Shown: positions 51,739 through 61,380, numbered from the stretch's first letter. The stretch: DNA of 64,000 nt from JAKVBH01 sp049800955 (GCF_049800955.1 NZ_JBNAGA010000001.1:806001-870000); one strand, 5' to 3'. Program-made: numbers and translations. The notes: generated from the sequence alone by a model not told the origin.

Positions 51739-52649
51739 TGCAAAATCTGCTCGATGGCATTTTGACAGGGTCTTACCTCTCTTTGGGCGCGATTGGCCTG
51801 ACGCTTGTGATGCATATCCTGCGGTTCGCCAATTTTTCCCATGCGGAATTGCTCTCTCTCGGCGCTTATGCGGCGCTTGTTTGTGATGCTTTTGTCTCTG
51901 CGTTGGCGCCGTTTCTTGCGGTAAAACTGGCGCCGCTGTCACTGACGGGATCGCTCATACTGGCCATTGTGGCTTCCATGGTCCTGACGGGGCTCTCTGC
52001 GCTCGTGATTGACAAGCTCGTCTTCAAACGTGTGCGCGAGAAGGGGCAGGAGCTCTCCATGGTCTTTGCCAGTTTTGGCATGGCCTTGATCATCCGAAAC
52101 ATCATTGGCCTTGTCTTCGGCTTGAGCCCTGAGCTCTATTCGCGCGACATTGCCTTTGCGGTCATCCTAAGCCGCGATCCTTTGTTGCTTGTCAAACCTG
52201 ATCAGGTCTTTGTGCTGGTGGCGGCGCTGGTCCTGATGTTCCTGCTGCATCTGATCTTGTCGCGCACGACCTTTGGCTACGCCTTGCGGGCTGTGGCCGA
52301 AAACCCCTCTCTGGCGCAGGTCAATGGCGTCAATCTGCAACGCACGATCATGGCTGTCTGGCTCATCGGCGGCGCGCTGGCGGCTGTTGCGGGCGTCTTT
52401 TATGGCATCAGCCACCAAATCATCCCGGTCATGGGGCGCGATTTGGTCTTGCCGATCTTTGCAGCGACCATCGTCGGCGGGATCGGGAGTGTCTACGGGG
52501 CTGTGCTGGGCGGCTTTATCGTTGGGATTGCCGGCAATCTGTCGCTGCTGATTCTGCCCTCCGGCTATACACCCTCGGTTCCCTTCCTGCTGATTTTGCT
52601 CGTGTTGATGATCCGGCCCCATGGGCTCTTTGGCGAGGAGCGGACATGA
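51738..52649 (+). CDS. livH: LIV-type ABC transporter permease (LivH-like)
   Basis: The 303-residue inner-membrane permease has about eight hydrophobic segments, starting LLDGILTGSYLSLGAIGLTLVM, with the conserved GYALRAVAENPSLAQVNGVN (cytoplasmic EAA-like loop) and GGALAAVAGVFYGISH. It forms a translocation channel with the LivM-like partner. The ATG shares its A with the livF stop (TGATG), and its stop overlaps livM. Confidence 0.93.
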   Translation: MQNLLDGILTGSYLSLGAIGLTLVMHILRFANFSHAELLSLGAYAALVCDAFVSALAPFLAVKLAPLSLTGSLILAIVASMVLTGLSALVIDKLVFKRVREKGQELSMVFASFGMALIIRNIIGLVFGLSPELYSRDIAFAVILSRDPLLLVKPDQVFVLVAALVLMFLLHLILSRTTFGYALRAVAENPSLAQVNGVNLQRTIMAVWLIGGALAAVAGVFYGISHQIIPVMGRDLVLPIFAATIVGGIGSVYGAVLGGFIVGIAGNLSLLILPSGYTPSVPFLLILLVLMIRPHGLFGEERT

Positions 52650-53605
52650 TCGGCATCATCTCGTACCTCGTCTTTTTTGCCACGACCGCCTCGATCCTCG
52701 CGATTGCGGTGCTGGCACTCAACCTGCAATGGGGCAATGCGGGGCTGTTCAACGGCGGTATCGTCGCTTTCTTCGGCGCGGGCGCTTACGCCACGCTGAT
52801 CCTCGGCGGCACAGAACAGGCCGGACATCTGGGTGGGTTTGGCTGGCCATATCTTCTGGCGCTTGTCGGCGGCATGGTTGTGGCCGGGTTGGTGGCCTGG
52901 GTCGTCGGGCTTTTGACCTTGCGATTGCGGCACGATTATCTCGCGATTGCGACCTTCGGCGTGGCCGTGGCGTTTGAAAACCTGATGCGCAACGCTGAAT
53001 GGCTGGCAGGGGGCGCCAAAGGCATTCGCGGTTTCGAACGCCCGCTGCGTGCGCATTTGGGCGACGGATTTACCTACAACCTTCTGTTTTTCGCCTTTGT
53101 GCTGCTGTTGCTGCTGGCGACCTATGTGTTTCTAGAGCGCCTCGTCGCCTCGCCCTACGGGCGGCTGTTGCGCGCGATCCGCGAAGATGAGGAAGCGGCG
53201 CGCTCGTTGGGCAAGAACCCTGCGCGGGTGCGGCTTGCCGCCTTCATCACTGGCTCGGTCATCCTGGGGCTCTCGGGCGGGCTCTATGGCACCTTTTACG
53301 CCTTTGTCAGTCCGCAAGACGTGTTGCCGACGCTCACGTTTCAGATCTGGGCGATGTTGATCGTTGGCGGCGCAGGAAACAACCGTGGCGCGATCTTTGG
53401 TGCGTTCCTTATCTGGGGCGCGTGGACAGCGTCGGGCTGGGCGCTCTCGCGCTTCGCCCCGGTTGAGGTACAGCTTTACACCGGCTCCGTACAATTCATA
53501 CTGATCGGCACAGTAATCGTGGGCATGCTCATGTGGCGACCGCAGGGGTTCTTCCCCGAAAAGCTGGTCGTCTCGCAACGCGGGCGTGCGGCGACAAAAG
53601 CCTGA
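52646..53605 (+). CDS. livM: LIV-type ABC transporter permease (LivM-like)
   Basis: The 319-residue permease has about eight to nine hydrophobic segments and the LivM pattern LNLQWGNAGLFNGGIVAFFGAGAYA, RHDYLAIATFGVAVAFENL, and GRLLRAIREDEEAARSLGKNPARVRLAAFI. It pairs with the LivH-like permease upstream, overlapping it by four bases. Confidence 0.93.
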   Translation: MIGIISYLVFFATTASILAIAVLALNLQWGNAGLFNGGIVAFFGAGAYATLILGGTEQAGHLGGFGWPYLLALVGGMVVAGLVAWVVGLLTLRLRHDYLAIATFGVAVAFENLMRNAEWLAGGAKGIRGFERPLRAHLGDGFTYNLLFFAFVLLLLLATYVFLERLVASPYGRLLRAIREDEEAARSLGKNPARVRLAAFITGSVILGLSGGLYGTFYAFVSPQDVLPTLTFQIWAMLIVGGAGNNRGAIFGAFLIWGAWTASGWALSRFAPVEVQLYTGSVQFILIGTVIVGMLMWRPQGFFPEKLVVSQRGRAATKA

Positions 53606-53636
53606 AGACAACAGGGAACAAAAAGGGAGACTACAG

Positions 53637-54896
53637 ATGAACAAGATGACCAAAGTGTCCGGTGCGGCACTGGCGCTCGGCGTGAGCGCGCTGGCCACAG
53701 GGGCGCAGGCACAGGATTGCACAACCAAGATCGGTGCCGTCTTGCCCACATCCGTCGATTGGGGCCGCCCGATTGCCGAGACCGCACAATTCGCCGTGGA
53801 TCAGGTCAATGCAGCCGGTGGCGCTGCGGGATGCCAGATCGAGATGGTGCTCCGCGATACGCAAGTCGATCCAAAAGTGGGCGTAGATGCCGCCAAGGCG
53901 CTGGTCGATCTTGAAGGGATCAGCGTGCTTTTGGGGGCCGTTTCCTCCGGCGTGTCCATGCCGATCCTGACCTCCGTCACAGTGCCCAGCGGCGTGATGC
54001 AGATGTCGTGTTGCTCGTCTTCGACAGCGTTCACCGGGCTTGCAGAAGAAGGCAAAACCAACGGCTTGTGGTTCCGCACCTTTGCGACAACGGGCGTTCA
54101 ATCTGCTGTGGGCGCCAAGGTTGCCGCGGACAAAGGCTACAAATCTGTGGCCATTCTCTACAAGAATGATGATTGGGGCCAAGACATGGCGCGCCTGATC
54201 GCGGCGGACTTTGCCGCCGTCGGCGTTGAGGTCACGGCAAGCGTTGCGATCAATGATGCGCAACCCAGCTACCGCGCAGAAGTCACCGAGGCCTTGGGCA
54301 CACAGCCTGAAGCGCTCTACCTCGCGCTCTATCCGGCGGAGGGCACCTCTGCTGTCCGCGAGTGGATTTCGCTGGGAGGGACACAGAACATGATCCTGGC
54401 CAACTCGCTGAAATCGGATGAATTCCGCGATAATGTGGGGCTGCAATACCTCGGGAATGCCCTGGGCACGGATACAGCCTCGCCTCGTTCCGAGAGTGCT
54501 GATGCGTTCCGTGCCGCCTATCAAGCGCGCTTCTCATCCGAGCCGAATGGTCCGGGCCTGGCCAACAGCTATGACGCAGCCATGCTCGCCATGCTGGCCA
54601 TGGAAGCGGCAGGCAAAGGGGCCTCCGGTGCCGACGTGGCCGCAGCCATTCCGCGCGTGACTGATCCGAACGGCATGGCTGTCAGCGCGGACACGGCTGG
54701 TTTTGCCAAGGCAAAAGAGGTGCTTGCCGGCGGCGGGACGGTCATGTTCCAGGGCGCCACGGGCAATGTCCAGTTTGACGGCAATGGCGATGTCTCTGCC
54801 CCTGCGGTGATCTGGTCCTTCTCTGACGAGGGCACTGCGGAAGTGGAGTACCTCTCGCTCAATGATGTGGACGCGTTCATCGCGTCATTGCAGTAA
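53637..54896 (+). CDS. LIV-type ABC transporter substrate-binding protein
   Basis: The 419-residue periplasmic binding protein (type 1 fold) has a signal peptide (KVSGAALALGVSALATGAQAQ), then TTKIGAVLPTSVDWGRPIAETAQFAVDQVNAAGG, VLLGAVSSGVSMPILT and VAILYKNDDWGQDMAR. An unusual pair of cysteines and a serine run (MQMSCCSSSTAFTGL) sits where the ligand pocket lies in LivK-like proteins, so the ligand may not be a plain amino acid. ATG 53637 follows AAGGGAGA. It ends the operon and is followed by a terminator. Confidence 0.9.
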   Translation: MNKMTKVSGAALALGVSALATGAQAQDCTTKIGAVLPTSVDWGRPIAETAQFAVDQVNAAGGAAGCQIEMVLRDTQVDPKVGVDAAKALVDLEGISVLLGAVSSGVSMPILTSVTVPSGVMQMSCCSSSTAFTGLAEEGKTNGLWFRTFATTGVQSAVGAKVAADKGYKSVAILYKNDDWGQDMARLIAADFAAVGVEVTASVAINDAQPSYRAEVTEALGTQPEALYLALYPAEGTSAVREWISLGGTQNMILANSLKSDEFRDNVGLQYLGNALGTDTASPRSESADAFRAAYQARFSSEPNGPGLANSYDAAMLAMLAMEAAGKGASGADVAAAIPRVTDPNGMAVSADTAGFAKAKEVLAGGGTVMFQGATGNVQFDGNGDVSAPAVIWSFSDEGTAEVEYLSLNDVDAFIASLQ

Positions 54897-54935
54897 CCCA
54901 CTGCACGCAAAGCAAAGTTCTGCGCAAACACAATG

Positions 54936-54963
54936 GGCCGCTTTTTAACGGAGCGGCCTTTTT
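54936..54963 (+). terminator. Rho-independent terminator after the transporter operon
   Basis: A hairpin GGCCGCT/AGCGGCC with loop TTTTAACGG is followed by TTTTT, 39 bp after the stop of the binding-protein gene. Confidence 0.85.
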
Positions 54964-54991
54964 CATGCGTCAGGCAGAGCCATGACAAAGG

Positions 54992-55023
54992 AAAACCCCC
55001 CGGCGCGGGACCGGGGGGGTTTT
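54992..55023. terminator. Bidirectional terminator between the transporter operon and the Tad genes
   Basis: AAAACCCCCCGG and CCGGGGGGGTTTT form a long stem around CGCGGGA. T-rich tails occur on both strands, so it can also end the minus-strand Tad operon that stops at 55043. Confidence 0.75.
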
Positions 55024-55042
55024 GTGCTTTTGATGCGGAGGC

Positions 55043-55615
55043 TCAGCTTCCGTTGGACCACACCAGTTTTGGAGCGAAGCGCGGCCGTGTGAACACGGTG
55101 CTTTCGAAGACATGGTCATCAAAGCCCAGATCAATCGGCCACTCGTAGTTGACAAACGTATCCACGATGATCAAACGCTCCGCGCCCACCATGTTGGGCA
55201 GTTCTTCGTGCATGTTTCGCGTATCCACGGTGCGCAGGCGCGTGGAGTGGTTCCCGCGCTCTTTGGACCAGTTCACGCGGTACTCATCATAGCGTTTGTT
55301 GTAGACAACCTGCGTCACACGAATGGAGACATCGCTTTCCGGCACATCGGACATCAGCGCCAGCAGTTTGCGGGCGTTGTCGATATAGGTGCCGTTGATG
55401 GCGGCGGTTTCGCGGGAGAGCATATCGCCCACAGTGTAGGCCGCCTTTTGCGACAGCGAGTCCCTGCGGAATGCGTCGTAGAATACGATGGTTGCGGCGA
55501 TGAACATCAGCAGCAGCGGAAAGAAGAGCATGCCTTCGATATTGACGCTGCCGCGTGTGTCTCCGGCGAAGGCCGCGAAGCGGGCGCGCAGGAGTTTGAA
55601 CGAAGTGTGTTTCAT
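55043..55615 (-). CDS. TadE/TadG-like pilus assembly protein
   Basis: The 190-residue protein begins with a basic segment and GDTRGSVNIEGMLFFPLLLMFIAATIVFYDAFRRDSLSQKAAYTVGDML. This is the TadE-like layout: Gly-Ser-Val, an acidic residue, one TM helix, then a periplasmic domain with an Arg/Ser-rich face. It belongs to the Flp/Tad pilus accessory proteins (pseudopilins). ATG 55613-55615 is chosen since the frame upstream is a shadow of the next gene. It lies six bases after the stop of the next Tad gene on the same strand. Confidence 0.85.
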   Translation of the reverse strand: MKHTSFKLLRARFAAFAGDTRGSVNIEGMLFFPLLLMFIAATIVFYDAFRRDSLSQKAAYTVGDMLSRETAAINGTYIDNARKLLALMSDVPESDVSIRVTQVVYNKRYDEYRVNWSKERGNHSTRLRTVDTRNMHEELPNMVGAERLIIVDTFVNYEWPIDLGFDDHVFESTVFTRPRFAPKLVWSNGS

Positions 55616-55620
55616 CTGTC

Positions 55621-56172
55621 TTACCTCGGTTCTTGCACGAAGGCAGAGATTGCGACGACGGCGTAATCCCCGGCTGCGTCCGTTTCGATCGCCCCCGCGA
55701 GCCATGTCATAGGCAAAATCGGCTGGATCTTCGCGCAAGCGCGCAGGATCATCATCTCGTTGTCCTGGCCTGGCGTGAAGCTGCGCAAGGGCGCGACTTC
55801 CTTGGAGCGATCCGTGCAATCCGCGACGGCAGAAATGCTCTGCCAGTTGCGCATGTCTTGCGGGATCATCTCCAGCCGCAGGTTGGCGGCACAATCGGGA
55901 ATGATGGACGCTTTTTCACAGATGGCCGCCTTGATCTCGTTGTGCTGCGGCGGGATGCCAGTGTCGAGACGGATGTCCCGTGCCACCATATCCATGCCAC
56001 GTTCCAGCAGAGTCGCGCGGGCCGTGTAGACGCCGACTTCCATGGCTGTTGCCAGCGTCAGAAGAAGGGCCGGTGTCCAGATCGCGAAGGAGACCGTGTT
56101 GGCGTTACCGGATTCATCAGAGCGAAACGCTTTGGCAAACCGGCAGAGTTTTGATGTCATGCGGTTGATCAT
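55621..56172 (-). CDS. TadE/TadG-like pilus assembly protein
   Basis: The 183-residue protein has the N-terminal pattern RSDESGNANTVSFAIWTPALLLTLATAMEVGVYTARATLLERGMDM: one TM helix after a Gly-Asn segment, followed by a periplasmic part with four Cys. The fold is the TadE/pseudopilin type. It overlaps the vWA-containing TadG gene by four bases (ATGA), so the three genes form one minus-strand operon 57848-55043. Confidence 0.85.
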   Translation of the reverse strand: MINRMTSKLCRFAKAFRSDESGNANTVSFAIWTPALLLTLATAMEVGVYTARATLLERGMDMVARDIRLDTGIPPQHNEIKAAICEKASIIPDCAANLRLEMIPQDMRNWQSISAVADCTDRSKEVAPLRSFTPGQDNEMMILRACAKIQPILPMTWLAGAIETDAAGDYAVVAISAFVQEPR

Positions 56173-57848
56173 TGTGTGAGCCTCAGCTGGTTGATGGTCC
56201 GGGCGATAGCAGCAAATGCATCCGTGATTTCAACACCTTCGACGTCGAAGTAATGCGAGTCGGAGGAGGCGCAATCGGCCATGGCGTCAAGTCCGCGCTG
56301 CGGCGCTTCAAATCCGATTGCGAACACGGTGATTCCTACGCCGCGGGCCGCGCTACAGATGTCCGACAGATTGTCGTCAGCGCTATCGGGACCCACTGTG
56401 CCGGTGTAGCCGTAGCCATATTGCCAGATCTGGCTCCACGGCATTTGGCCGTCGTTATTTGGCTTTTGAAAGAACTTCTCCCAAACTGGCCGTGTCCCGA
56501 AGCGCGCGAACAATTCCTGGTTGCTCATACGCCGGGCGTTGGAGCCGCCCTCAGGCCAATTCCGGTAACGGTCGTTCCAGCCGTCATGACGGAAGCGGGG
56601 CCAGTAATACTCATCATTGGCCGTGCCCGGATCGTCATCCACGAGAACCGAGAAGCGGTCGTCTGACGGATTGTTGTTGCCACGATCATCAATGAAGACA
56701 GGCGACATCTCGCCGTGCAACTCTGGGCGCAGGTCAAACTGTGTCGTGTTTTCCCCGTCGGTCATGAGCACGATGATCTTCATGGCTTCACGGTCGTCGT
56801 AGGCCGCAGGGCGGGCTTCGGCGAGCGGTGTTACATGTCCGTCGTCTATCATGTCGTCGATCAGATCTTCCGCAGAAGGATCGAGCAGCGCGACGCCCCA
56901 CTTCATGCCAAGGTCAATCGCGGTGTTCCCACCTGCACCAAGGCTGTTGATGTGGTTCTTGAGTTCGGTCTCGTTATCCGAGTGCACCAGAATGGAGCCG
57001 TAGTTGCTCGTCGGGCACCACGAATTGGAAATCTCCGTTGAGTTCCAATCTGTGGACCACGGATCAAAGTGACCGATCCGCTGCAACTCGATGTTGCGCG
57101 AAATGCCCAGCTGCGTGAAGCTCGACGTCGGGAAGGTCGCGCAACGCGAATAATCATGATCGTTGCTGAGCGTGTAGTATTGCGCCAGCGTGGATCCGAG
57201 ATTTACGGTCGCGTTGTAGGGGACAATCGAGACTGTCGTCAGCCCGCCGGCGTCGTTGCGAATAACGGTTTCGACAAACTCATTCGCCGCTTCGTGCAGG
57301 TTTTCAATCTTGGAGCGACCGTCAGAGGCGTCCCAGCCCATGGAGCCGGAGATGTCGAGAACAAGCGAAATCTCGACATTCCCAACGCGCTCTTCGGCGG
57401 TCCCGGCAGCGGGAGCCACGAGCTCGTTCACGCCCATGACCTTCATGAACAATGGGTCGCTGGTTGTGCTGGCCGTCGCCGAAACAGTCCGGTAGTTCAG
57501 GCCCTCATCAACGGTCACGGAGGACAGGGCTGTCCCAAGTCCGGATGTCGAGAAGTAATCCTGCACAACCGCATCTGGCTCCAGCTTCTGATCCAGGTCG
57601 GCAGCGGCCAGGATCGCGCGGTCCAGCGTGTGTTGCAGATTGGTGCGCTTCATCTCATTCATCATGAGATCCACACCAATACCACAGATCGATACAATGC
57701 CCACGAACATGAAGACGGACATAACCGTGAGGTTGCCATCCTCTTCACGCACAAAGCGCCGCATCCGGGACGTCAGGCCAGTGCTCGAGAGCAGACCGGT
57801 GCGCCGAGGGCAGCGTTCGGGAGCTTTTTCAAACTCATTATATTTCAT
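56169..57848 (-). CDS. TadG-like pilus assembly protein with von Willebrand factor A domain
   Basis: The 559-residue protein has the N-terminal Tad pattern (RFVREEDGNLTVMSVFMFVGIVSICGIGVDLMMNEMKRTNLQHTLDRAILAA) with one TM helix, then a periplasmic vWA domain from about residue 170 with the MIDAS motif DISGSMG (LVLDISGSMGWD). Further metal-site residues appear in GGNTAIDLGMKWG and IIVLMTDGENT. ATG 57846-57848 (MKYNEFEKAPER) follows GGAGGGG. Known TadG proteins attach or stabilise Flp pili. Other tad genes are not in the window. Confidence 0.87.
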   Translation of the reverse strand: MKYNEFEKAPERCPRRTGLLSSTGLTSRMRRFVREEDGNLTVMSVFMFVGIVSICGIGVDLMMNEMKRTNLQHTLDRAILAAADLDQKLEPDAVVQDYFSTSGLGTALSSVTVDEGLNYRTVSATASTTSDPLFMKVMGVNELVAPAAGTAEERVGNVEISLVLDISGSMGWDASDGRSKIENLHEAANEFVETVIRNDAGGLTTVSIVPYNATVNLGSTLAQYYTLSNDHDYSRCATFPTSSFTQLGISRNIELQRIGHFDPWSTDWNSTEISNSWCPTSNYGSILVHSDNETELKNHINSLGAGGNTAIDLGMKWGVALLDPSAEDLIDDMIDDGHVTPLAEARPAAYDDREAMKIIVLMTDGENTTQFDLRPELHGEMSPVFIDDRGNNNPSDDRFSVLVDDDPGTANDEYYWPRFRHDGWNDRYRNWPEGGSNARRMSNQELFARFGTRPVWEKFFQKPNNDGQMPWSQIWQYGYGYTGTVGPDSADDNLSDICSAARGVGITVFAIGFEAPQRGLDAMADCASSDSHYFDVEGVEITDAFAAIARTINQLRLTQ

Positions 57849-58188
57849 TCTCGACCCCTCCAGGTGATCGGTTGATGCCCCATGACTCGCAATACGCGTC
57901 AATGCTTCTTGTCGCCTCCAATCTGGGCCAAAATGGGGCAGAAAAAGGCTAAATCCGAGGGATTTGTTTCTGAAAAACAATATGTTGGCGAGCATGCATT
58001 CGATTGTACGCTATGGCGCAACAATGGGGCGTTCTGATGGCGAAACGTCTCTTTCGCGGCGCATTCGCACAAGTTGAATAATGTGAATTCCCCTCGCCTT
58101 TTTTAACGAAGCCGTCATAGCCTTGCAGGTATTCCGGCAAGACCGCGGTGAGTCGCGGCGCAAGATCCGGTTTTGGAGGAGAGGGACA
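57849..58188. other. Gene-free divergent region between tadG and the dehydrogenase gene
   Basis: The 340-bp gap holds the divergent promoters. I see a small palindrome AAATCC-GAG-GGATTT at 57951-57965 and the ribosome sites of both flanking genes (GGAGGGG for tadG, GGAGGAGAGGG for the dehydrogenase). Short ATG-initiated frames here have no supported coding character. Confidence 0.6.
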
Positions 58189-59619
58189 ATGCAACGCCAG
58201 AACGAACCGACTTTCCGTGAGAGTGTGGATCTCATGTTCAACCGCGCGGTGGCGCTTATGGATCTGCCGCCCGGGCTGGAGGAGAAGATCCGGGTTTGTA
58301 ACGCCACCTATACTGTCCGCTTTGGCGTGCGTTTGCGCGGTCAGATCCAGACGTTTGTGGGATATCGCTCTGTGCATTCAGAGCATATGGAGCCCGTCAA
58401 AGGCGGCATTCGCTTCGCGCCATCGGTCAACCAGGATGAAGTTGAGGCGCTTGCAGCGTTGATGACGTACAAGTGCGCCCTTGTCGAAGCGCCGTTTGGC
58501 GGCTCAAAAGGCGGGCTGTGCATCGATCCGCGCGATTATGACGTGCACGAGCTCGAACAGATCACCCGCCGTTTTGCCTACGAGCTGGCCAAGCGCGATC
58601 TGATCCACCCCAGCCAGAACGTGCCAGCGCCGGATATGGGAACGGGTGAGCGTGAGATGGCCTGGATCGCGGACCAATACGCGCGCATGAACACCACCGA
58701 CATCAACGCACGCGCCTGTGTCACGGGCAAGCCGCTGAACGCGGGCGGCATCTCGGGCCGCGTCGAGGCAACGGGCCGTGGAGTGCAATATGCGCTGCGC
58801 GAATTCTTCCGCGATCCACGCGACATGGCAAAAGCCGGTATGAGCGGTTCGCTGGATGGCAAGCGCGTGATCGTGCAAGGCCTTGGCAACGTGGGCTATC
58901 ACGCGGCCAAATTCCTGCAGAATGAAGATGGCAGCATCATCACTGGGATCATTGAGCGCGATGGCGCGCTTTACAATGAAAGCGGGTTGGATGTCGAAAA
59001 AGTCAAAAGCTGGATCGACAGCCATGGCGGTGTGACCGGTTATCCCGATGCGTCGCATCACGCGGAAGGCTCCAGCGTTCTGGAACAGGAGTGTGATATT
59101 CTCATTCCGGCCGCGCTCGAGGGTGTGATCCATATGGGCAATGCCGCAAACATCAAGGCACCGCTGATCATCGAGGCTGCGAATGGCCCAATTACTGCGG
59201 GTGCGGATGACATCCTGCGCCAGAAAGGGACTGTGATCATCCCCGATATGTACGCCAATGCAGGCGGTGTGACTGTGTCCTATTTCGAGTGGGTCAAGAA
59301 CCTGAGCCACATTCGTTTCGGTCGTATGCAGCGTCGTCAGGAAGAGGCCCGCCACGAGTTGATTGTGAGCGAGCTGGAACGTCTGTCCGAGCATCTTGGA
59401 GATGCCTGGTCCATGACGCCGGACTTCAAGGCGAAGTACCTCAAGGGCGCTGATGAGCTGGAACTCGTGCGCTCCGGTCTCGATGACACGATGCGGATTG
59501 CCTATCAATCCATGCGCAATGTCTGGCACGAGCGTGAAGATGTTGAAGACCTGCGCACCGCGGCGTATCTGGTATCGATCGACAAGGTCGCCAGCAGTTA
59601 CCGCGCGAAGGGCCTCTAG
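58189..59619 (+). CDS. Glu/Leu/Phe/Val family dehydrogenase (glutamate dehydrogenase-like)
   Basis: The 476-residue NAD(P)-dependent amino acid dehydrogenase has the substrate-binding VKGGIRFAPSVNQDEVEALAALMTYKCAL with the conserved Lys residues, PFGGSKGGL, and NVPAPDMGTGEREMAWIADQY. The Rossmann motif is VIVQGLGNVGYHAAKFL, followed by EAANGPIT and PDMYANAGGVTVSYFEWVKN. These match glutamate dehydrogenases, interconverting glutamate and 2-oxoglutarate. ATG 58189 (MQRQNEPTFRESV) follows GGAGGAGAGGG. Confidence 0.92.
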   Translation: MQRQNEPTFRESVDLMFNRAVALMDLPPGLEEKIRVCNATYTVRFGVRLRGQIQTFVGYRSVHSEHMEPVKGGIRFAPSVNQDEVEALAALMTYKCALVEAPFGGSKGGLCIDPRDYDVHELEQITRRFAYELAKRDLIHPSQNVPAPDMGTGEREMAWIADQYARMNTTDINARACVTGKPLNAGGISGRVEATGRGVQYALREFFRDPRDMAKAGMSGSLDGKRVIVQGLGNVGYHAAKFLQNEDGSIITGIIERDGALYNESGLDVEKVKSWIDSHGGVTGYPDASHHAEGSSVLEQECDILIPAALEGVIHMGNAANIKAPLIIEAANGPITAGADDILRQKGTVIIPDMYANAGGVTVSYFEWVKNLSHIRFGRMQRRQEEARHELIVSELERLSEHLGDAWSMTPDFKAKYLKGADELELVRSGLDDTMRIAYQSMRNVWHEREDVEDLRTAAYLVSIDKVASSYRAKGL

Positions 59620-59793
59620 GCTCGCGATGTAGGGGCCTCGGGAAAACCCGGCGCTCCGCCACCCATTTAAAACAATCCGCGCGCCAGATGCTGCGCGCGG
59701 AAACTTTGAAAAACGACGACACGTGTCGCTTACAGCGATTGCGCGAGCTTGGTGATTTTGGTTCTCTTCGAAGCAACGAAGCCAGGAGTTCGC

Positions 59794-61062
59794 ATGGGGT
59801 TAGCTGGGAAGGCGTTTTCGGGATGGCGCGTGTTGCGCGAAGGCCTGACGGGGAACAGGGGATGGGAGGCGCATTGGCGCGATCCACAGCCCAAAACCGA
59901 CTATGACTTCATTATCATCGGCGGCGGGGGCCATGGCCTTGCAACCGCCTATTACCTTGCCGCAGAGCATGGCATCACCAATGTCGCTGTCTTGGAAAAA
60001 GGCTACATCGGCGGCGGAAATGTCGGACGCAACACGACCATCGTGCGCGCTAATTACGGCCTGGAGGGCAATTCTCAGTTCTACTCGCATTCCCTGAAAC
60101 TCTGGGAAACCATGGAGCAGGAACTCAACTACAATGTCATGCATTCCCAGCGTGGCATCATAAACCTGTTCCATTCAGACGGCCAACGCGATGCCTATGC
60201 CCGGCGCGGCAACATGATGCTGAGCCAGGGAGATGATGCGCAATTGCTGGACCGCGAGGGTGTGCGGGCGCTTGTCCCATCGCTGAACTACACCAATACG
60301 CGGTTCCCGATTTACGGCGGGCTCTACCATCCGCGCGGCGGCACAGCCCGTCATGATGCTGTCGCATGGGGATTTGCCCGCGGCGCAGACCGGCGCGGCG
60401 TGGACCTTATACAGAATTGCGAAGTGACCGGCATTGATGTCTCCGAGGGCAAAGTGACCGGTGTCCAGACGACGCGCGGTGCCATCCGCGCGCGGAAGGT
60501 GGGTATCGTCGTGGCGGGTCGCTCAAGCCAGGTCGCGGCCATGGCGGGCATGCGCCTGCCCATTGAGAGCCATGTGTTGCAAGCCTTTGTCACAGAGGGC
60601 CTCAAGCCCTGTCTCGATCAGGTCGTGACCTTTGGCATGGGGCATTTCTACATTAGCCAATCTGACAAGGGCGGGCTTGTGTTTGGCGGCGATCTTGACC
60701 TCTATGCATCATATGCCGCGCGCGGCAACCTGCCGATGGCAGAACATGTGATCGAGGCCGGAATGGCGCTCATGCCGATGATTGGCAAGGCCCGCCTCTT
60801 GCGGTCCTGGGGTGGCATTATGGACATGTCGGCAGATGGATCCCCCGTCATCGACAAGACGCATATCGAGGGGCTCTATCTCAACTGCGGCTGGTGCTAT
60901 GGCGGGTTCAAGGCCGTGCCTGGATCGGGCCATGTCTTCGCTCATCTGATGGCAACGGACCAACCCCATGAGGTGGCGCGGCATCACAGGCTTGAGCGTT
61001 TCCGCGACGGCGTTGGTTTGATGGATGAGGAGGCGACCGGTGCACAACACAATTTGCATTAA
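59794..61062 (+). CDS. soxB: Sarcosine oxidase subunit beta
   Basis: The 422-residue flavoprotein subunit of the heterotetrameric sarcosine oxidase has the FAD motif YDFIIIGGGGHGLATAYYLA, the GYIGGGNVGRNTTIVRANYGLEG region typical of SoxB (including the segment near the covalent flavin-His), and the end LNCGWCYGGFKAVPGSG. Sarcosine is oxidatively demethylated to glycine, passing C1 to tetrahydrofolate. ATG 59794 follows CCAGGAG; the longer frame from 59749 lacks such a site. Confidence 0.95.
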   Translation: MGLAGKAFSGWRVLREGLTGNRGWEAHWRDPQPKTDYDFIIIGGGGHGLATAYYLAAEHGITNVAVLEKGYIGGGNVGRNTTIVRANYGLEGNSQFYSHSLKLWETMEQELNYNVMHSQRGIINLFHSDGQRDAYARRGNMMLSQGDDAQLLDREGVRALVPSLNYTNTRFPIYGGLYHPRGGTARHDAVAWGFARGADRRGVDLIQNCEVTGIDVSEGKVTGVQTTRGAIRARKVGIVVAGRSSQVAAMAGMRLPIESHVLQAFVTEGLKPCLDQVVTFGMGHFYISQSDKGGLVFGGDLDLYASYAARGNLPMAEHVIEAGMALMPMIGKARLLRSWGGIMDMSADGSPVIDKTHIEGLYLNCGWCYGGFKAVPGSGHVFAHLMATDQPHEVARHHRLERFRDGVGLMDEEATGAQHNLH

Positions 61063-61122
61063 AGGCAGCTTTAGACATGCAACCCGGCTCTCAGTGCACG
61101 TCGTAGCGAAAGTGAATGACCT

Positions 61123-61380
61123 ATGCGCATAACCTGTCCCATCTGTGGCGACCGCGATCTGCGCGAATTCTACTATCAGGGGGCGTTTCTCGCGCGCCCT
61201 GCCGAGGATGCAGCCTTTGATGCCTGGCATGATTATGTGCATCTGCGGGACAATCCGGCCGGCACAACGCGGGATCTTTGGGCCCATGAATCTGGCTGCG
61301 GATCATGGCTGGTTGTGACACGCGATACCGTCTCACACCACATTCATCAGGTCGAACTGGCGCGCGAGGCAACGCCATGA
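61123..61380 (+). CDS. soxD: Sarcosine oxidase subunit delta
   Basis: The 85-residue small subunit binds zinc with an N-terminal CPICGDRDLREFYYQG and later residues (HDYVHLRDNPAGTTRDLWAHESGCGSWL). The length and motifs match SoxD. It lies 60 bp after soxB and overlaps the soxA start by four bases (ATGA). Confidence 0.95.
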   Translation: MRITCPICGDRDLREFYYQGAFLARPAEDAAFDAWHDYVHLRDNPAGTTRDLWAHESGCGSWLVVTRDTVSHHIHQVELAREATP

